From Saccharothrix sp. NRRL B-16348 (GTDB lineage: Bacteria; Actinomycetota; Actinomycetes; Mycobacteriales; Pseudonocardiaceae), in NCBI RefSeq assembly GCF_001280085.1, contig NZ_LGED01000013.1, positions 62,001 to 126,000 on the forward strand: a DNA stretch of 64,000 bases, in the 5' to 3' direction. Below the pieces are notes generated by a model. It saw only the letters and a list, made by a program, of their open reading frames with translations. It ran no database searches and had not been told where the DNA came from. This document shows, in pieces, positions 33,797 to 42,745 of the stretch. The first letter of the stretch is position 1. The number at the start of each line of letters is the position of its first letter. The position numbers were made by a program, and so were the translations under genes.

Positions 33797-34951
33797 ATGA
33801 CCACCGATCCACGCGTCCCCGTCACCGTCCTGTCCGGCTTCCTCGGCGCGGGCAAGACCACCCTGCTCAACCACGTCCTCGCCAACCGCGAGGGCCGCCG
33901 GGTGGCGGTGGTGGTCAACGACATGAGCGAGGTCAACATCGACGCCTCGCTCGTCTCCGGCCGCGGCGGCGAGCGCCTGGTCGAGCTGACCAACGGCTGC
34001 ATCTGCTGCACCCTGCGCGAAGACCTGCTGGAGAGCGTCGGCGCGTTGGCCCGCGAGGGCCGCTTCGACACGATCCTGATCGAGTCCACCGGCATCTCCG
34101 AACCGATGCCGGTCGCCGCGACGTTCGAGTGGACGTTCGAGGACGGCACCAGCCTGTCCGACCACGCGAGGTTGGACACCATGGTCACCGTGGTCGACGC
34201 CGCCGGGTTCCTCGCCGAGCTGGCACGCGGCGACCGGCTGGACGAACGCGGGCTGGAGGCGGCCGAGGGCGACGAGCGCGGCATCTCCGACCTGCTCGTC
34301 GACCAGGTCGAGTTCGCCGACGTGCTGGTGCTCAACAAGACCGACCTCGCCGCGCCCGAACGGTTGGCCGCCACCGAAGGGCTGCTGCGCAAGCTCAACC
34401 CGAACGCCCGGCTCGTGCGCGCCCGCCGCGGCGTGGTCGACCTGGCCGACGTGCTCGACACCGGCCGCTACGACCCGGTCACCGCGGCCACCTCACCCGG
34501 CTGGGCCGAGGAACTGGCCGGCTCGCACACCCCCGAGACCGAGGAGTACGGCATCCGCTCGGTCACCTACCGCGCCGACCGCCCGTTCCACCCGGCCCGG
34601 CTCGCCGCCGCGCTGGAGGACTGGCAAGGCGTCCTGCGCAGCAAGGGCTTCTGCCACATCGCCAGCCGCCCGCACACCCTCGCCGTGTGGTCCCAGGCCG
34701 GGCCGAACCTGACCATCGAGCCGGGCGAGCTGCTCGCCGGCCACACCGCCGGCCAGGAGCTGGTCTTCATCGGCGTCGACCTCGACCGCGACGAACCCCG
34801 TCGCCGCCTCGACCCCGCCCTGCTCACCGACCCCGAACTGGCCGCCGGTCCGACCGCGTGGCGACGGTTCGACGACCCCCTGCCCGCGTGGGACGACCTC
34901 GAAGCCCACGAGCACGTCCTCCCGCTCCCGAGGCGCCTGCTGGAGCTCTGA
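33797..34951 (+). CDS. CobW/COG0523-family GTPase, putative zinc chaperone
   Basis: 384 residues with all expected motifs: P-loop [16 protein letters not shown], metal motif [24 protein letters not shown] (switch), [13 protein letters not shown] (NKxD) and a C-terminal CobW domain ([19 protein letters not shown]). COG0523 proteins in Zur regulons, such as ZigA or YciC, pass zinc to target enzymes under limitation. It follows the four zinc-free ribosomal genes. It is the intact relative of the two GTPase-dead proteins on either side. Confidence 0.93.
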   Translation: MTTDPRVPVTVLSGFLGAGKTTLLNHVLANREGRRVAVVVNDMSEVNIDASLVSGRGGERLVELTNGCICCTLREDLLESVGALAREGRFDTILIESTGISEPMPVAATFEWTFEDGTSLSDHARLDTMVTVVDAAGFLAELARGDRLDERGLEAAEGDERGISDLLVDQVEFADVLVLNKTDLAAPERLAATEGLLRKLNPNARLVRARRGVVDLADVLDTGRYDPVTAATSPGWAEELAGSHTPETEEYGIRSVTYRADRPFHPARLAAALEDWQGVLRSKGFCHIASRPHTLAVWSQAGPNLTIEPGELLAGHTAGQELVFIGVDLDRDEPRRRLDPALLTDPELAAGPTAWRRFDDPLPAWDDLEAHEHVLPLPRRLLEL

Positions 34952-34976
34952 ACGCCGGGCGACACTTCACTTGAAC

Positions 34977-34991
34977 TGAAAATCATTGTCG
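34977..34991. promoter_or_regulatory. Zur-box-like site upstream of second CobW-like gene
   Basis: TGAAAATCATTGTCG resembles TGAAAATgaTTTTCA and shares ATTGTCGTTT with the site at 32750. It is 15 bases before the ATG, so the transcript may be nearly leaderless. Confidence 0.75.
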
Positions 34992-35005
34992 TTTACGGTG
35001 TGGGC

Positions 35006-36091
35006 ATGGAGACCTCCGTCATCCTCGTGGCCGGGCTGGGCGAGCACGTCGTGGCCGAGGAGGTGTGGCGGGCGTTGCCGGGCGCGGTCCTGGTGCGGCA
35101 CGACCTGGGCGGCCTGGCCGACGGCGTGGTGCGGCGGTGGGTCGACGGGCTGCTGACCGAGCTGCGGCTGGAGCACGGCTGCGTGTCGTGCACGATGCGG
35201 TTGGACCTGCTGCCGCTGCTGCGGCAGTTGCGCGGAACCGTGGTGCTGCACCTGGACCCGGCGCTGGAACCCGAGGCGGTGTGCTTCGCGCTGATGGACG
35301 AGCCGGTCCGCGTCGAGGCCGTGGTCACGGTCGTGGACCGGGCCACCTGGCTGGCCGACGCGACCGGCGGCGACCTGCTGGCCGACCGCGGCCTGAGCGC
35401 GGCGCCCGGCGACGACCGCGCCGTCGCACAACTGGTCGTCGGCCAGGCCGAGTTCGCCGACGCGCTGGTCCTGACCGGGCCGGAGGACGCGCGGGTCGCC
35501 GCGGTCCTCGACCGGCTCAACCCCGTCGCCGCCCGGCAGGAGTTGGCCCACCTGGACGTGCCGGCGCTGCTGGCCGCGATCCCCGCCGACGCGCGCCGCG
35601 GCGAGGTCGACGACACGTTCGGCCCGGTGCTGATCGGCCGACCGCCGCGGGAACCCGCCCACGGCGTGCACCTCGTGCACTTCACCGCTCGACGCGCCTT
35701 CCACCCCGTGCGGCTGCACCGCGTGCTCACCGCCCTGTGCCGCGGTGTCGTGCGGGTCCGGGGCCGGGTGTGGTTGGCCAGCCGCCACGACACGGTCCTG
35801 TGGTTGGAGGCCACCGGCCGGTCCCTGCGGATCGGCGAAGCGGGACCGTGGCTCGCCGCCGTGGACGACTGGTCCGATGTGGACGCGAGCTGGCTGGACG
35901 CGGCACTGGCGACGTGGGACGTCCGAACGGGCGACCGGGCGCAGGAACTGGTGGTCATCGCGCACCGCTCGTCACCCGAGGTCGTCACGTCGGCCCTGCG
36001 TGAAGCGCTGCTCACCGACGAGGAGTCGGCACTGGCCGCCGAACTGCGGTTCGTCGACCCGTTCCCCGGGTCGAGCGAACAGCTCACCTGA
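35006..36091 (+). CDS. CobW-like protein without GTPase motifs (second copy)
   Basis: 361 residues from ATG 35006 (GTG 35000 possible). Closely similar along its length to the protein encoded at 31641-32732: VILVAGLGEHVVAEEVWRAL where the P-loop should be, [53 protein letters not shown] (no NKxD) and ARRAFHPVRLHRVLTALCRG. It has its own Zur-box-like site. Two copies in one zinc island suggest a kept function rather than decay. Confidence 0.85.
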   Translation: METSVILVAGLGEHVVAEEVWRALPGAVLVRHDLGGLADGVVRRWVDGLLTELRLEHGCVSCTMRLDLLPLLRQLRGTVVLHLDPALEPEAVCFALMDEPVRVEAVVTVVDRATWLADATGGDLLADRGLSAAPGDDRAVAQLVVGQAEFADALVLTGPEDARVAAVLDRLNPVAARQELAHLDVPALLAAIPADARRGEVDDTFGPVLIGRPPREPAHGVHLVHFTARRAFHPVRLHRVLTALCRGVVRVRGRVWLASRHDTVLWLEATGRSLRIGEAGPWLAAVDDWSDVDASWLDAALATWDVRTGDRAQELVVIAHRSSPEVVTSALREALLTDEESALAAELRFVDPFPGSSEQLT

Positions 36092-36153
36092 CGATCGCGG
36101 CGAGTGCGGCCTGACGCTTCCGGGACCGTCCCGGTTCTGGGCAGAATTCCGGC

Positions 36154-37962
36154 ATGGGCACCGGTTCGTTCGCGGAGTACCTCGGTCGGGTGGACCGGGC
36201 GGAGCTGGGTGAGCTGCGGCGGTTCCGGCCGGAGGTGGAGGTGGCGCCGGTGCCGGACGGTCCCGAGGCGCTCGCGGCGCGGTTGAGCGGTCGCAGGTCG
36301 TTGGCCGCGCTGCGGTTGGTGAGCCGGGACGCGGTGGCTGCGGGTCAGGCGGCGGCCGAGCTGGGGTCCGCGGCCACCGTCGACTCCGTGGCGGCGTTGA
36401 CCGGAGGGGACCGGGAGGCGGTCCGGTCGGCGTTGCGCGAGTTGCGGCGGGTCGGGGTGGCCTGGCCGGAGGGAGCGGTGGTGCGTCTGGTGCCGCCCGT
36501 CCTGGAGCGGTGGAGGCAGGCGAAGGACCGGTCGAAGGTGACCGGGCCGCCCGCGGTCGAGCGTGGACGGGGCGGTTCGGACGGCGAGCTGCGTTCTTCG
36601 GTGCAGCACCTGTTGCGCTCGGCTTACGCGTTGGCGGACACGAGTCGGCCGATCGTGGCGTTGCGGAAGGGCGGGGTGGGCAAGAAGGAGCGGGACCGGC
36701 TGGGTGCGGCGCTCGGGTTGGGCGACGACTACCTCGTGCTGGTGTTGGATTTGCTGTTCGCGGCCGGGTTGTCGGCGCAGGTCGGCACGACTTTCCAGAC
36801 GACCGCGCGGTACGGGCGGTGGCGGGAGGCCGAGCCTGCCCGGCAGTGGGCGGAGTTGGCGTTGGCCTGGTTCCGCTTGCCCCACTCCCCCACCGCGCGG
36901 CGGAACGCGGCCGTGTCGAAGGTCGAGTCGTCACACGCCCGGGCGGCGCGGTGGGCCGTGTTGCGGGCGGGGCGGGACGGGTTGTCGGTCGAGGGGATCG
37001 CCGCTGCCGCCCACTGGTTCTGCCCGGCGGTGCACCAGTACGTCGACGGGGTCGTCCGCGAGGCGGAGATGGTGGGGGTGGTGGCGGGGGACGTGCTGAG
37101 CGTGTGCGGGGAGGCGTTGTTGTCCGCCGACGACGCGGAGTCGCTGGCCGCGTCGGTGGCCGAGGTGGTGGTGCCGATGCGGTGCGAGGTGCAGGTGCTC
37201 GACGACCTGAAGGCCGTGGTGTTCGGGCAGCTGACGGTGGAGGCCGCGCGGGTGTTGGAGGAGGCCGCGGAGAGCCTGGTGGAGGACGGGGCGCGGGTGT
37301 GGCGGTTCACCCCGGCCAGTGTGCGTTCGGCGTTCGCCCGAGGGTGGACCGGGGAGTCCTTGCTGGCCGCGTTGGAAGGGCTGACCCGGCAGGACGTGCC
37401 GTGGGCGCTGCGGTCGCTGTTGGGCGAGCGCGGACGGGGGCAGGTGCGGGTGCGGGAGGTGGGGTGTTGCGTGGTGGCCGAGGCGGGCGTCATCGCGGAG
37501 GTGGTGCGGTTACCGGGTTTCGTCGCGTTGGCGCCGACCGTGGCGGGGAGCGCGGTGGCGGCTCCGGAGGCGGTCGCGCGGTTGCGGGAGGAAGGGTTCG
37601 CGGTGGTCGAGGACCCGTCGTCGGGGAGTGTGGTGGTTCGGCGGCGGAAGGCTCCGGCCGTCGCTCCGGTGGTCGCGGTGGACCTCTCCGATCTGGCCGC
37701 GGACGAGCCGTCCACGGCGCAGATCGTGCGCAGGCTGAACCGGGGGTTGCCGCAGAAGTCGGTGGCGCTGTTGGCCGAGGCCATCGACGCCCGGTCGGAC
37801 GTGCGCATCGACTACGTCGACCGGGAGGGTGAGTCCTCACAACGCACCATCACGCCGATCGAGTGGGACGGGCCGTTCCTGTCGGCGTGGTGCCACCTGC
37901 GGGAGGCCGACAGGCAGTTCAGGGTGGCGCGGATCAGGTCGGTGTCACCGGTCCGGCCGTGA
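36154..37962 (+). CDS. helicase-associated/XPB-like domain protein with WYL-like C-terminus
   Basis: 602 residues. It resembles the actinobacterial 'helicase-associated domain' proteins related to XPB/Ssl2 N-terminal parts: FRPEVEVAPVPDGPEALAAR, LRKGGVGKKERDRLGAALGL, LDDLKAVVFGQLTVEAARVL, VWRFTPASVRSAFARGWTGE and a C-terminal WYL-like barrel (VRIDYVDREGESSQRTITPI). No helicase ATP-binding motifs are present. Probably a DNA-binding regulator or repair accessory protein; role unknown. Base use is unusually rich in GTG/GCG, like neighbours. Confidence 0.8.
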   Translation: MGTGSFAEYLGRVDRAELGELRRFRPEVEVAPVPDGPEALAARLSGRRSLAALRLVSRDAVAAGQAAAELGSAATVDSVAALTGGDREAVRSALRELRRVGVAWPEGAVVRLVPPVLERWRQAKDRSKVTGPPAVERGRGGSDGELRSSVQHLLRSAYALADTSRPIVALRKGGVGKKERDRLGAALGLGDDYLVLVLDLLFAAGLSAQVGTTFQTTARYGRWREAEPARQWAELALAWFRLPHSPTARRNAAVSKVESSHARAARWAVLRAGRDGLSVEGIAAAAHWFCPAVHQYVDGVVREAEMVGVVAGDVLSVCGEALLSADDAESLAASVAEVVVPMRCEVQVLDDLKAVVFGQLTVEAARVLEEAAESLVEDGARVWRFTPASVRSAFARGWTGESLLAALEGLTRQDVPWALRSLLGERGRGQVRVREVGCCVVAEAGVIAEVVRLPGFVALAPTVAGSAVAAPEAVARLREEGFAVVEDPSSGSVVVRRRKAPAVAPVVAVDLSDLAADEPSTAQIVRRLNRGLPQKSVALLAEAIDARSDVRIDYVDREGESSQRTITPIEWDGPFLSAWCHLREADRQFRVARIRSVSPVRP

Positions 37963-37993
37963 GGGCCGAGCCTGCCTTCGCCGGAGTTCGCCC

Positions 37994-38680
37994 TCAGGCG
38001 AGGACTTGGTCCGCCACCACGAACTCCGTCCCGCACGACGGACAGGTCGCGCCGCCGAACACGTGCACCAGCACCCGTGCCACCTTCGCCTGGCCGTGCG
38101 CGGTCGCCAAGCCGTGCAGCCGCCCACCGACGCCGTCCAGTGTGGTCGGATCGGCCGGGCGCAACGACGTCGAGCCACCGCCGTCCTCCGCACACGTCCC
38201 CTGCGCGGTGGAGATCGCGAGGTTCGCCCCGCACTCCTCGCACTCCACCTCGTACTCCTCCTCCGTCACACCCCAGGCCAACGCGTCCTGCCAGTACGCG
38301 ACCCCCTCGAAGGCCAGCACGCACTCCAGCAGGTAGGCGTAGGTGTCCTCGTCCGCGTCGGGCAACAACCCGTTCGCCACCGCCAGCAGACGACCGGCGG
38401 CCTCGGCGTGCTCCTCGAGCACGGCCTCTCCCCCGCCCGCCACGATCGCACCCGCGAGCGTCACGGCCTGCGTCGCGTGCGGCTCGTCGAGGTCACGCGC
38501 CAGGTCCGCGAGACGAGGCAGGGCCGCGTAGCTCGCCGAGTACGTCGAACCTTGGTGGCACAGCGACGACCACAGCTCGCTCCACGTCCCGTCGTCGGGG
38601 TCGGTGGCCAGCCGGTCGAGCAGCGGCGGGACGTCCTCCGCCGTGCCGTAGGCGTGGGTGAGCCGGGACCAGTCCGTCAT
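37994..38680 (-). CDS. uncharacterised protein with split zinc-ribbon Cys pairs
   Basis: 228 residues from ATG 38680. The N-terminal 150 residues are helical repeats resembling HEAT-like arrays (YAALPRLADLARDLDEPHAT, YLLECVLAFEGVAYW). Then come VECEECGANL and, near the C-terminus, CPSCGTEFV: two CxxC pairs about 75 residues apart that could form one zinc site. No family recognised. Similar proteins occur as lone 'hypothetical' genes in actinomycetes. Confidence 0.7.
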   Translation of the reverse strand: MTDWSRLTHAYGTAEDVPPLLDRLATDPDDGTWSELWSSLCHQGSTYSASYAALPRLADLARDLDEPHATQAVTLAGAIVAGGGEAVLEEHAEAAGRLLAVANGLLPDADEDTYAYLLECVLAFEGVAYWQDALAWGVTEEEYEVECEECGANLAISTAQGTCAEDGGGSTSLRPADPTTLDGVGGRLHGLATAHGQAKVARVLVHVFGGATCPSCGTEFVVADQVLA

Positions 38681-38826
38681 GCCGATGATCACACCACAGG
38701 CTTGCGCGGCACCTCGACCAGGGCCGCGGGTCGGGGTTCGGATGGGAAGAAGGAACGGGGTTGCGGCGAAGTGTGGGTGGAAGCTGGTCACCGACTGGAA
38801 GGCCCCCACATGGCAGAGGCGGACAC

Positions 38827-39402
38827 GTGACGGCGGGAACGGGCGAGCGGGTGACCGACGCCGAGCTCGCCGCGCGGTTACAGCGGGACCCGGAACTGTT
38901 CACGGAGGTGCACGATCGGTACTTCACGGCCATCTACCGGTACGTGACCGGGCGCCTGGACGCGCAGACGGCGGAGGACATCGCGGCGGAGACGTTCCTG
39001 GTCGCGTTCGACCGGCGGGACGCGTTCGACGCCGAACGCGGTGACGTGCGGGTGTGGTTGTTCGGCATCGCCACGAACCTGGTGGCACGGCATCGCCGCA
39101 AGGAGGCCCGCCACTACCGGGCGCTGGCGCGGATGGACGTCGAACCGGCCGTCGAAGGGCACGAGAGCACGGTGGTCGCGTCGGTGGCCGCACGGCGGCT
39201 GCGGCCCCAGCTCGCGACCGCGCTGGCGCGGTTGTCGCCGGGCGAACGGGACGTGTTGCTGCTCGTGGCGCTCGGCCAGCTCGGCTACGACGAAGTGGCC
39301 GCGGCGCTCGGCATCTCGTCCGGCACGGTGGGCTCCCGCCTCAGCCGTGCCCGCAAGAAGCTCAACCCCGCCCTCATCGCCCCGGAGGCACTCGATGGAT
39401 GA
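38827..39402 (+). CDS. ECF RNA polymerase sigma factor
   Basis: About 191 residues from GTG 38827 (GTG 38851 possible). Sigma2: FTEVHDRYFTAIYRYVTGRL, TAEDIAAETFLVAFDRRDAF and RVWLFGIATNLVARHRR. Sigma4: LSPGERDVLLLVALGQLGYD then EVAAALGISSGTVGSRLSRA. The stop overlaps the start of the CU044_5270-family gene, its probable regulatory partner. Confidence 0.92.
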   Translation: MTAGTGERVTDAELAARLQRDPELFTEVHDRYFTAIYRYVTGRLDAQTAEDIAAETFLVAFDRRDAFDAERGDVRVWLFGIATNLVARHRRKEARHYRALARMDVEPAVEGHESTVVASVAARRLRPQLATALARLSPGERDVLLLVALGQLGYDEVAAALGISSGTVGSRLSRARKKLNPALIAPEALDG

Positions 39403-40300
39403 CCTGCAGACGCTGCGCGCCGCGCTGACCGCGGACGAACCCTCCCAGGACGTGGTCGACCGCAGCCGCCACCGGCTCCAGCACCGGATGCTCGGCGGCC
39501 GGGCCTCGCGGAAGCGGACCGGGTGGGTGACCGCGGGCATCGGGCTCACGGTGGCCGCCGCCGCTGCCGCCGTGGCGTTCTCGACGCTGCCGGGTGCGCC
39601 GGCCGACGGGATCACCGCGGACGACGCGACCACCAGCCCGTCGGCGCGGGCGGCCAGCGGACCGGAGGTGCTGCTCGCCGCGGCCACGGCGGCCCAGGGT
39701 TCACCCGAGGAGTCGGGCGCCTACTGGTACGTCGCGGTGACGTTCCCGGACGAGCGGGTGGACGAGTACTGGATCAAGCGGGACGACGGCGGGGGGTGGT
39801 TCCGGGGCGTGAAGACGCGCGGCGAGGCGATCCCGCTGCGCGTGCACCGGCCGAAACCGTTCTCGCTGGTCGCCGTCGACCTGACGCTCGACGAACTGCG
39901 CGCCCTGCCGACGGACCCGGAGGCGTTGCGGACCTGGATCGCCGAGGCGCTCGAGCACAGCGACGCGAAGACGAGCGCGGGCCCGTTCACCGCGGCCGAT
40001 CGGGAACGGGCCACGTTCGAGTCGTTGATCGCGCTCGTGTCCACCGTGCCGGCGCCGCCCGAGGTCCGCGCCGCCGCGTTCCGCGCGATCGCCTCGTACC
40101 CGGAGGTCGAGTCCGTCGGCGCGGTGCCGGGCGGGCAGGGCCTGGTGCTGCCGGGCGGCCGGCGGCTCGTCGTCGACCCGGCGACCGGCCGGGTGAACGG
40201 GACGTCGGTCTTCGTCACGATGGACGGCGCGGTGTACTCGGTCGCCGACCCCGCGGGCGCCAGGATCGACGCCGAGTGGACCGACACCATGCCCGGGTGA
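39395..40300 (+). CDS. CU044_5270 family membrane protein, sigma factor partner
   Basis: 301 residues. Short cytoplasmic start (MDDLQTLRAALTADEPSQDV), one membrane segment (VTAGIGLTVAAAAAAVAFST) and an outer part with YWYVAVTFPDERVDEYWIKR, SAVLD-like repeats and GQGLVLPGGRRLVVDPATG. This arrangement is typical of proteins encoded after ECF sigma genes in actinomycetes and probably senses an outside signal. It overlaps the sigma gene by eight bases. Confidence 0.8.
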   Translation: MDDLQTLRAALTADEPSQDVVDRSRHRLQHRMLGGRASRKRTGWVTAGIGLTVAAAAAAVAFSTLPGAPADGITADDATTSPSARAASGPEVLLAAATAAQGSPEESGAYWYVAVTFPDERVDEYWIKRDDGGGWFRGVKTRGEAIPLRVHRPKPFSLVAVDLTLDELRALPTDPEALRTWIAEALEHSDAKTSAGPFTAADRERATFESLIALVSTVPAPPEVRAAAFRAIASYPEVESVGAVPGGQGLVLPGGRRLVVDPATGRVNGTSVFVTMDGAVYSVADPAGARIDAEWTDTMPG

Positions 40301-40322
40301 CGGCCCGCACCACGCCTCCCGG

Positions 40323-42017
40323 TCAGGCCGCGCACTCGTGCTGGTCCGGGGCGAGGGCGGCGCGCACCTCGCGGCTCAGCTCGCCGCCGCGGACGAGGTC
40401 GGTCGCCTTCTCCAGGTCCGGGGTCAGGTAGCGGTCGTCGGCGAGGGGTTCGATGTGCCGCCGGACGGCTTGGTGCAGTCGGTCCGTGCCCTGGCCCAGC
40501 GGGAACGCGGCCATCCTGTCCTTGATCAGGTCGATGCCCTGTGCCGCCATCAAGACGTGCACGGCGAGCACCGTCTCCAGGCGGTCGAGGTTGGCGTGCA
40601 GGGCACGGACCGAGGCCATCGCCATGGTGTTGTGGTCCTCCTGGCCGAACTTCGCCGGGCGGGACAGCGTGCCCGCGGGGGTGGCCAGCTGCTGCATCTC
40701 CGGCACGAGCGCCACCGCGACGGTCTGCACCTGCACCATGCCCGAGTTCAGGCCGATCTCTCCCCCGGCGAGGTTGGCCGGCAGGTGGTAGCTCCACTTG
40801 TCGGCCAGCAGCCGGGCGGACAGCTCCTGCGACAGCACGCCGAGGTCGGCGACCTGGGCGTTGAGCGAGTCGATCTCGTGGCCGAGCAGCGCGGCGTCCC
40901 AGTTGCCGCCCATGACGAACTCGTGGCCGCCGCCCGGCTTGGGGAACACCAGCGGGTTGGACGTGGAGGCGTTGGCCTCGCGCTCGATGTGGCCGCGGGC
41001 GTCGGTGAGGCGTTGCCGCAGCGCTCCGACGATGTGCGGGGTGGCGCGGATCGACACGGCGTCCTGGATGCGCGGGTGCTCGTCGCCGCTCGCCTTGCGC
41101 CCCTCGTCGGTCATCCAGCCGGTGCCGCAGATCAACGCCCTGGTGACGCGGGCGGCCTCGACTTCGGCGGGGATGCGCCGCTCGTCGTGGGTGCGGGCGT
41201 CGAACGCGCCCTGTTCGGCCCTGGTCGCTTCCAGGAACAACGCGAACGCGCCGTCGTAGGTGTCGAGCAGCCGTTCGGCGCGCACCACGGCGTCGACGTA
41301 CCGGGCGGTGACCACGCTGCTGCCGCTGATCAGCGGCAGCGCCTCGCCCTGCTCCAACTGGAACGCCGGCGCGACGCCGGCCGCCGCGAGGATTTCCGGC
41401 GCGGGTGCTTCCCGGCCTTCGAAACGCGCGGGCGCGGGTTCGCCGGTGAGCACCAGACCGGCTGCCGCCATCGGCTGGAGGTCACCGGTACCCAGCGACC
41501 CGATCTCCGGCATCCGGGGCGTGACGCCGGCGTTGACCAGCTCCAGGATCCGGTCCACGAACTCCGGCCGCACCCCCATCGCGCCGCGGGCCATCGTGTT
41601 GGCCCGCAGCACCAGCGCCAACCGCGCCACCCGGTCCGGGAGCGCGGGGCCGACGCCGGCGGCGTGCGAGCGCAGCACCCGGCGCTGGAACTCCACCCGG
41701 TCGGCTTCCGGCAACGGCTGGTCCTTCAACGGGCCCAACGCCTGGTTCCACCCGTACACGCGTTGGCCGGCCGCGAGGGCCGCCTCGGCGCCCTGCCTGG
41801 TCTTGATCATCTCCTGGCGGGACTTCAGGCCGAGGCGGATGGTGACGCGGTCGGCTTCGAGCACGTCCACCAGCTGCGACCAGGTCAGCGAGTCGCCGTC
41901 CAGCTCCAGCGCGGGCGACTGCTGCCGGGTGACGAGGTCGGCGGGCGCGGCGGCCGTGCTCGACACCGTGACGGCGCCGACGGCGAGGACGACCAGGAAC
42001 CGCCACGGGACCCGCAT
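40323..42017 (-). CDS. exported HAL/PAL-family ammonia-lyase homologue lacking the MIO triad
   Basis: 564 residues from ATG 42017, preceded by GGAGGAG. Starts with MRVPWRFLVVLAVGAVTV, a signal peptide. Lyase fold blocks are clear: LRANTMARGAMGVRPEFVD, ALPLISGSSVVTARY, GGNWDAALLGHEIDSLNAQV and FGQEDHNTMAMASVRALHAN. The MIO prosthetic group arises from Ala-Ser-Gly in family enzymes (GSVGASGDLAPLA); here the segment is GSLGTGDLQPMA, one residue shorter with Thr177-Gly178. Normal MIO chemistry is thus unlikely. Both export and loss of MIO are unusual. Function unknown. Confidence 0.88.
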   Translation of the reverse strand: MRVPWRFLVVLAVGAVTVSSTAAAPADLVTRQQSPALELDGDSLTWSQLVDVLEADRVTIRLGLKSRQEMIKTRQGAEAALAAGQRVYGWNQALGPLKDQPLPEADRVEFQRRVLRSHAAGVGPALPDRVARLALVLRANTMARGAMGVRPEFVDRILELVNAGVTPRMPEIGSLGTGDLQPMAAAGLVLTGEPAPARFEGREAPAPEILAAAGVAPAFQLEQGEALPLISGSSVVTARYVDAVVRAERLLDTYDGAFALFLEATRAEQGAFDARTHDERRIPAEVEAARVTRALICGTGWMTDEGRKASGDEHPRIQDAVSIRATPHIVGALRQRLTDARGHIEREANASTSNPLVFPKPGGGHEFVMGGNWDAALLGHEIDSLNAQVADLGVLSQELSARLLADKWSYHLPANLAGGEIGLNSGMVQVQTVAVALVPEMQQLATPAGTLSRPAKFGQEDHNTMAMASVRALHANLDRLETVLAVHVLMAAQGIDLIKDRMAAFPLGQGTDRLHQAVRRHIEPLADDRYLTPDLEKATDLVRGGELSREVRAALAPDQHECAA

Positions 42018-42132
42018 TCGCGCTCCTCCGTCGTTCATGGACCGACTTCCCGCTGGGGATCCTGGCACCGCCGGCGTGCCCGGGCCGGACGTGAGCGGGC
42101 GAACCGAGCCATCGGGTGACGGACGGCGAGGT

Positions 42133-42174
42133 TCCCGGTGGGACGTCGGACCTCGGTCCACCGTCCCACCGGGA
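42133..42174 (-). terminator. hairpin terminator of the lectin gene
   Basis: Perfect 12-base arms 42133-42144 (TCCCGGTGGGAC) and 42163-42174, 18-base loop, just beyond the lectin gene's stop. Confidence 0.75.
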
Positions 42175-42194
42175 GCCTCATTCCCCCTACGCGG

Positions 42195-42647
42195 TCACGG
42201 CGCCCACAACGTCCACCGCTGGTGGTTCAGCCCGTTGCAGCCGAACGTGCGGACGCCGTACACGCTGTTGTCCAGGCAGTGGTTGTTCCACGCGCTCAGG
42301 ATCTCGTACGTGCCGTTGCCCCAGTGGTTCACGCGCCACCGCTGCCAGGAGCCGTCGTTGCAGCCGAAGCCGCGCACGCCGTGCTCGCTGTTGTCCAGGC
42401 ACATCTTCGTGGCGACGTTCATGAACCGGTACGTGCCGTCGGCGTACCGCTTCACCTCCCAGTTCTGGTAGGGCCCCGCGTTGGACGGGCGCGTGTGCAC
42501 GCCGTCGGTGAAGTTGTGGTCCAACATCCCGCTGTCCCACTCGCTCTTCAACTTCCACTGCTCCGGAGCCGCCGACGCCGCCGGGACCACCCCCAGGAGT
42601 CCCACCAGCACGGCGACCAGCACCGCCACGACACGTCCGAACTTCAT
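42195..42647 (-). CDS. secreted ricin-type beta-trefoil lectin-like protein
   Basis: 150 residues. Signal peptide KFGRVVAVLVAVLVGLLGVV ending ASA. Repeated trefoil-like units show NVATKMCLDNSEHGVRGFGC with WQRWRV and NHCLDNSVYGVRTFGC with HQRWTLW, each with Cys pairs and the QxW motif. Two clear repeats plus a weaker first one make a single small carbohydrate-binding domain. ATG at 42647 picks the residue at which the signal peptide begins. Confidence 0.87.
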   Translation of the reverse strand: MKFGRVVAVLVAVLVGLLGVVPAASAAPEQWKLKSEWDSGMLDHNFTDGVHTRPSNAGPYQNWEVKRYADGTYRFMNVATKMCLDNSEHGVRGFGCNDGSWQRWRVNHWGNGTYEILSAWNNHCLDNSVYGVRTFGCNGLNHQRWTLWAP

Positions 42648-42745
42648 CCGTTCCCCCTCTTGGAGTGTGGGTCTTCGGTCCGGAGGGGACCTTGCCGGCG
42701 GAACCTGGCACGGACCTGGCACGGCCTGGTGGATACTGACCGGTC

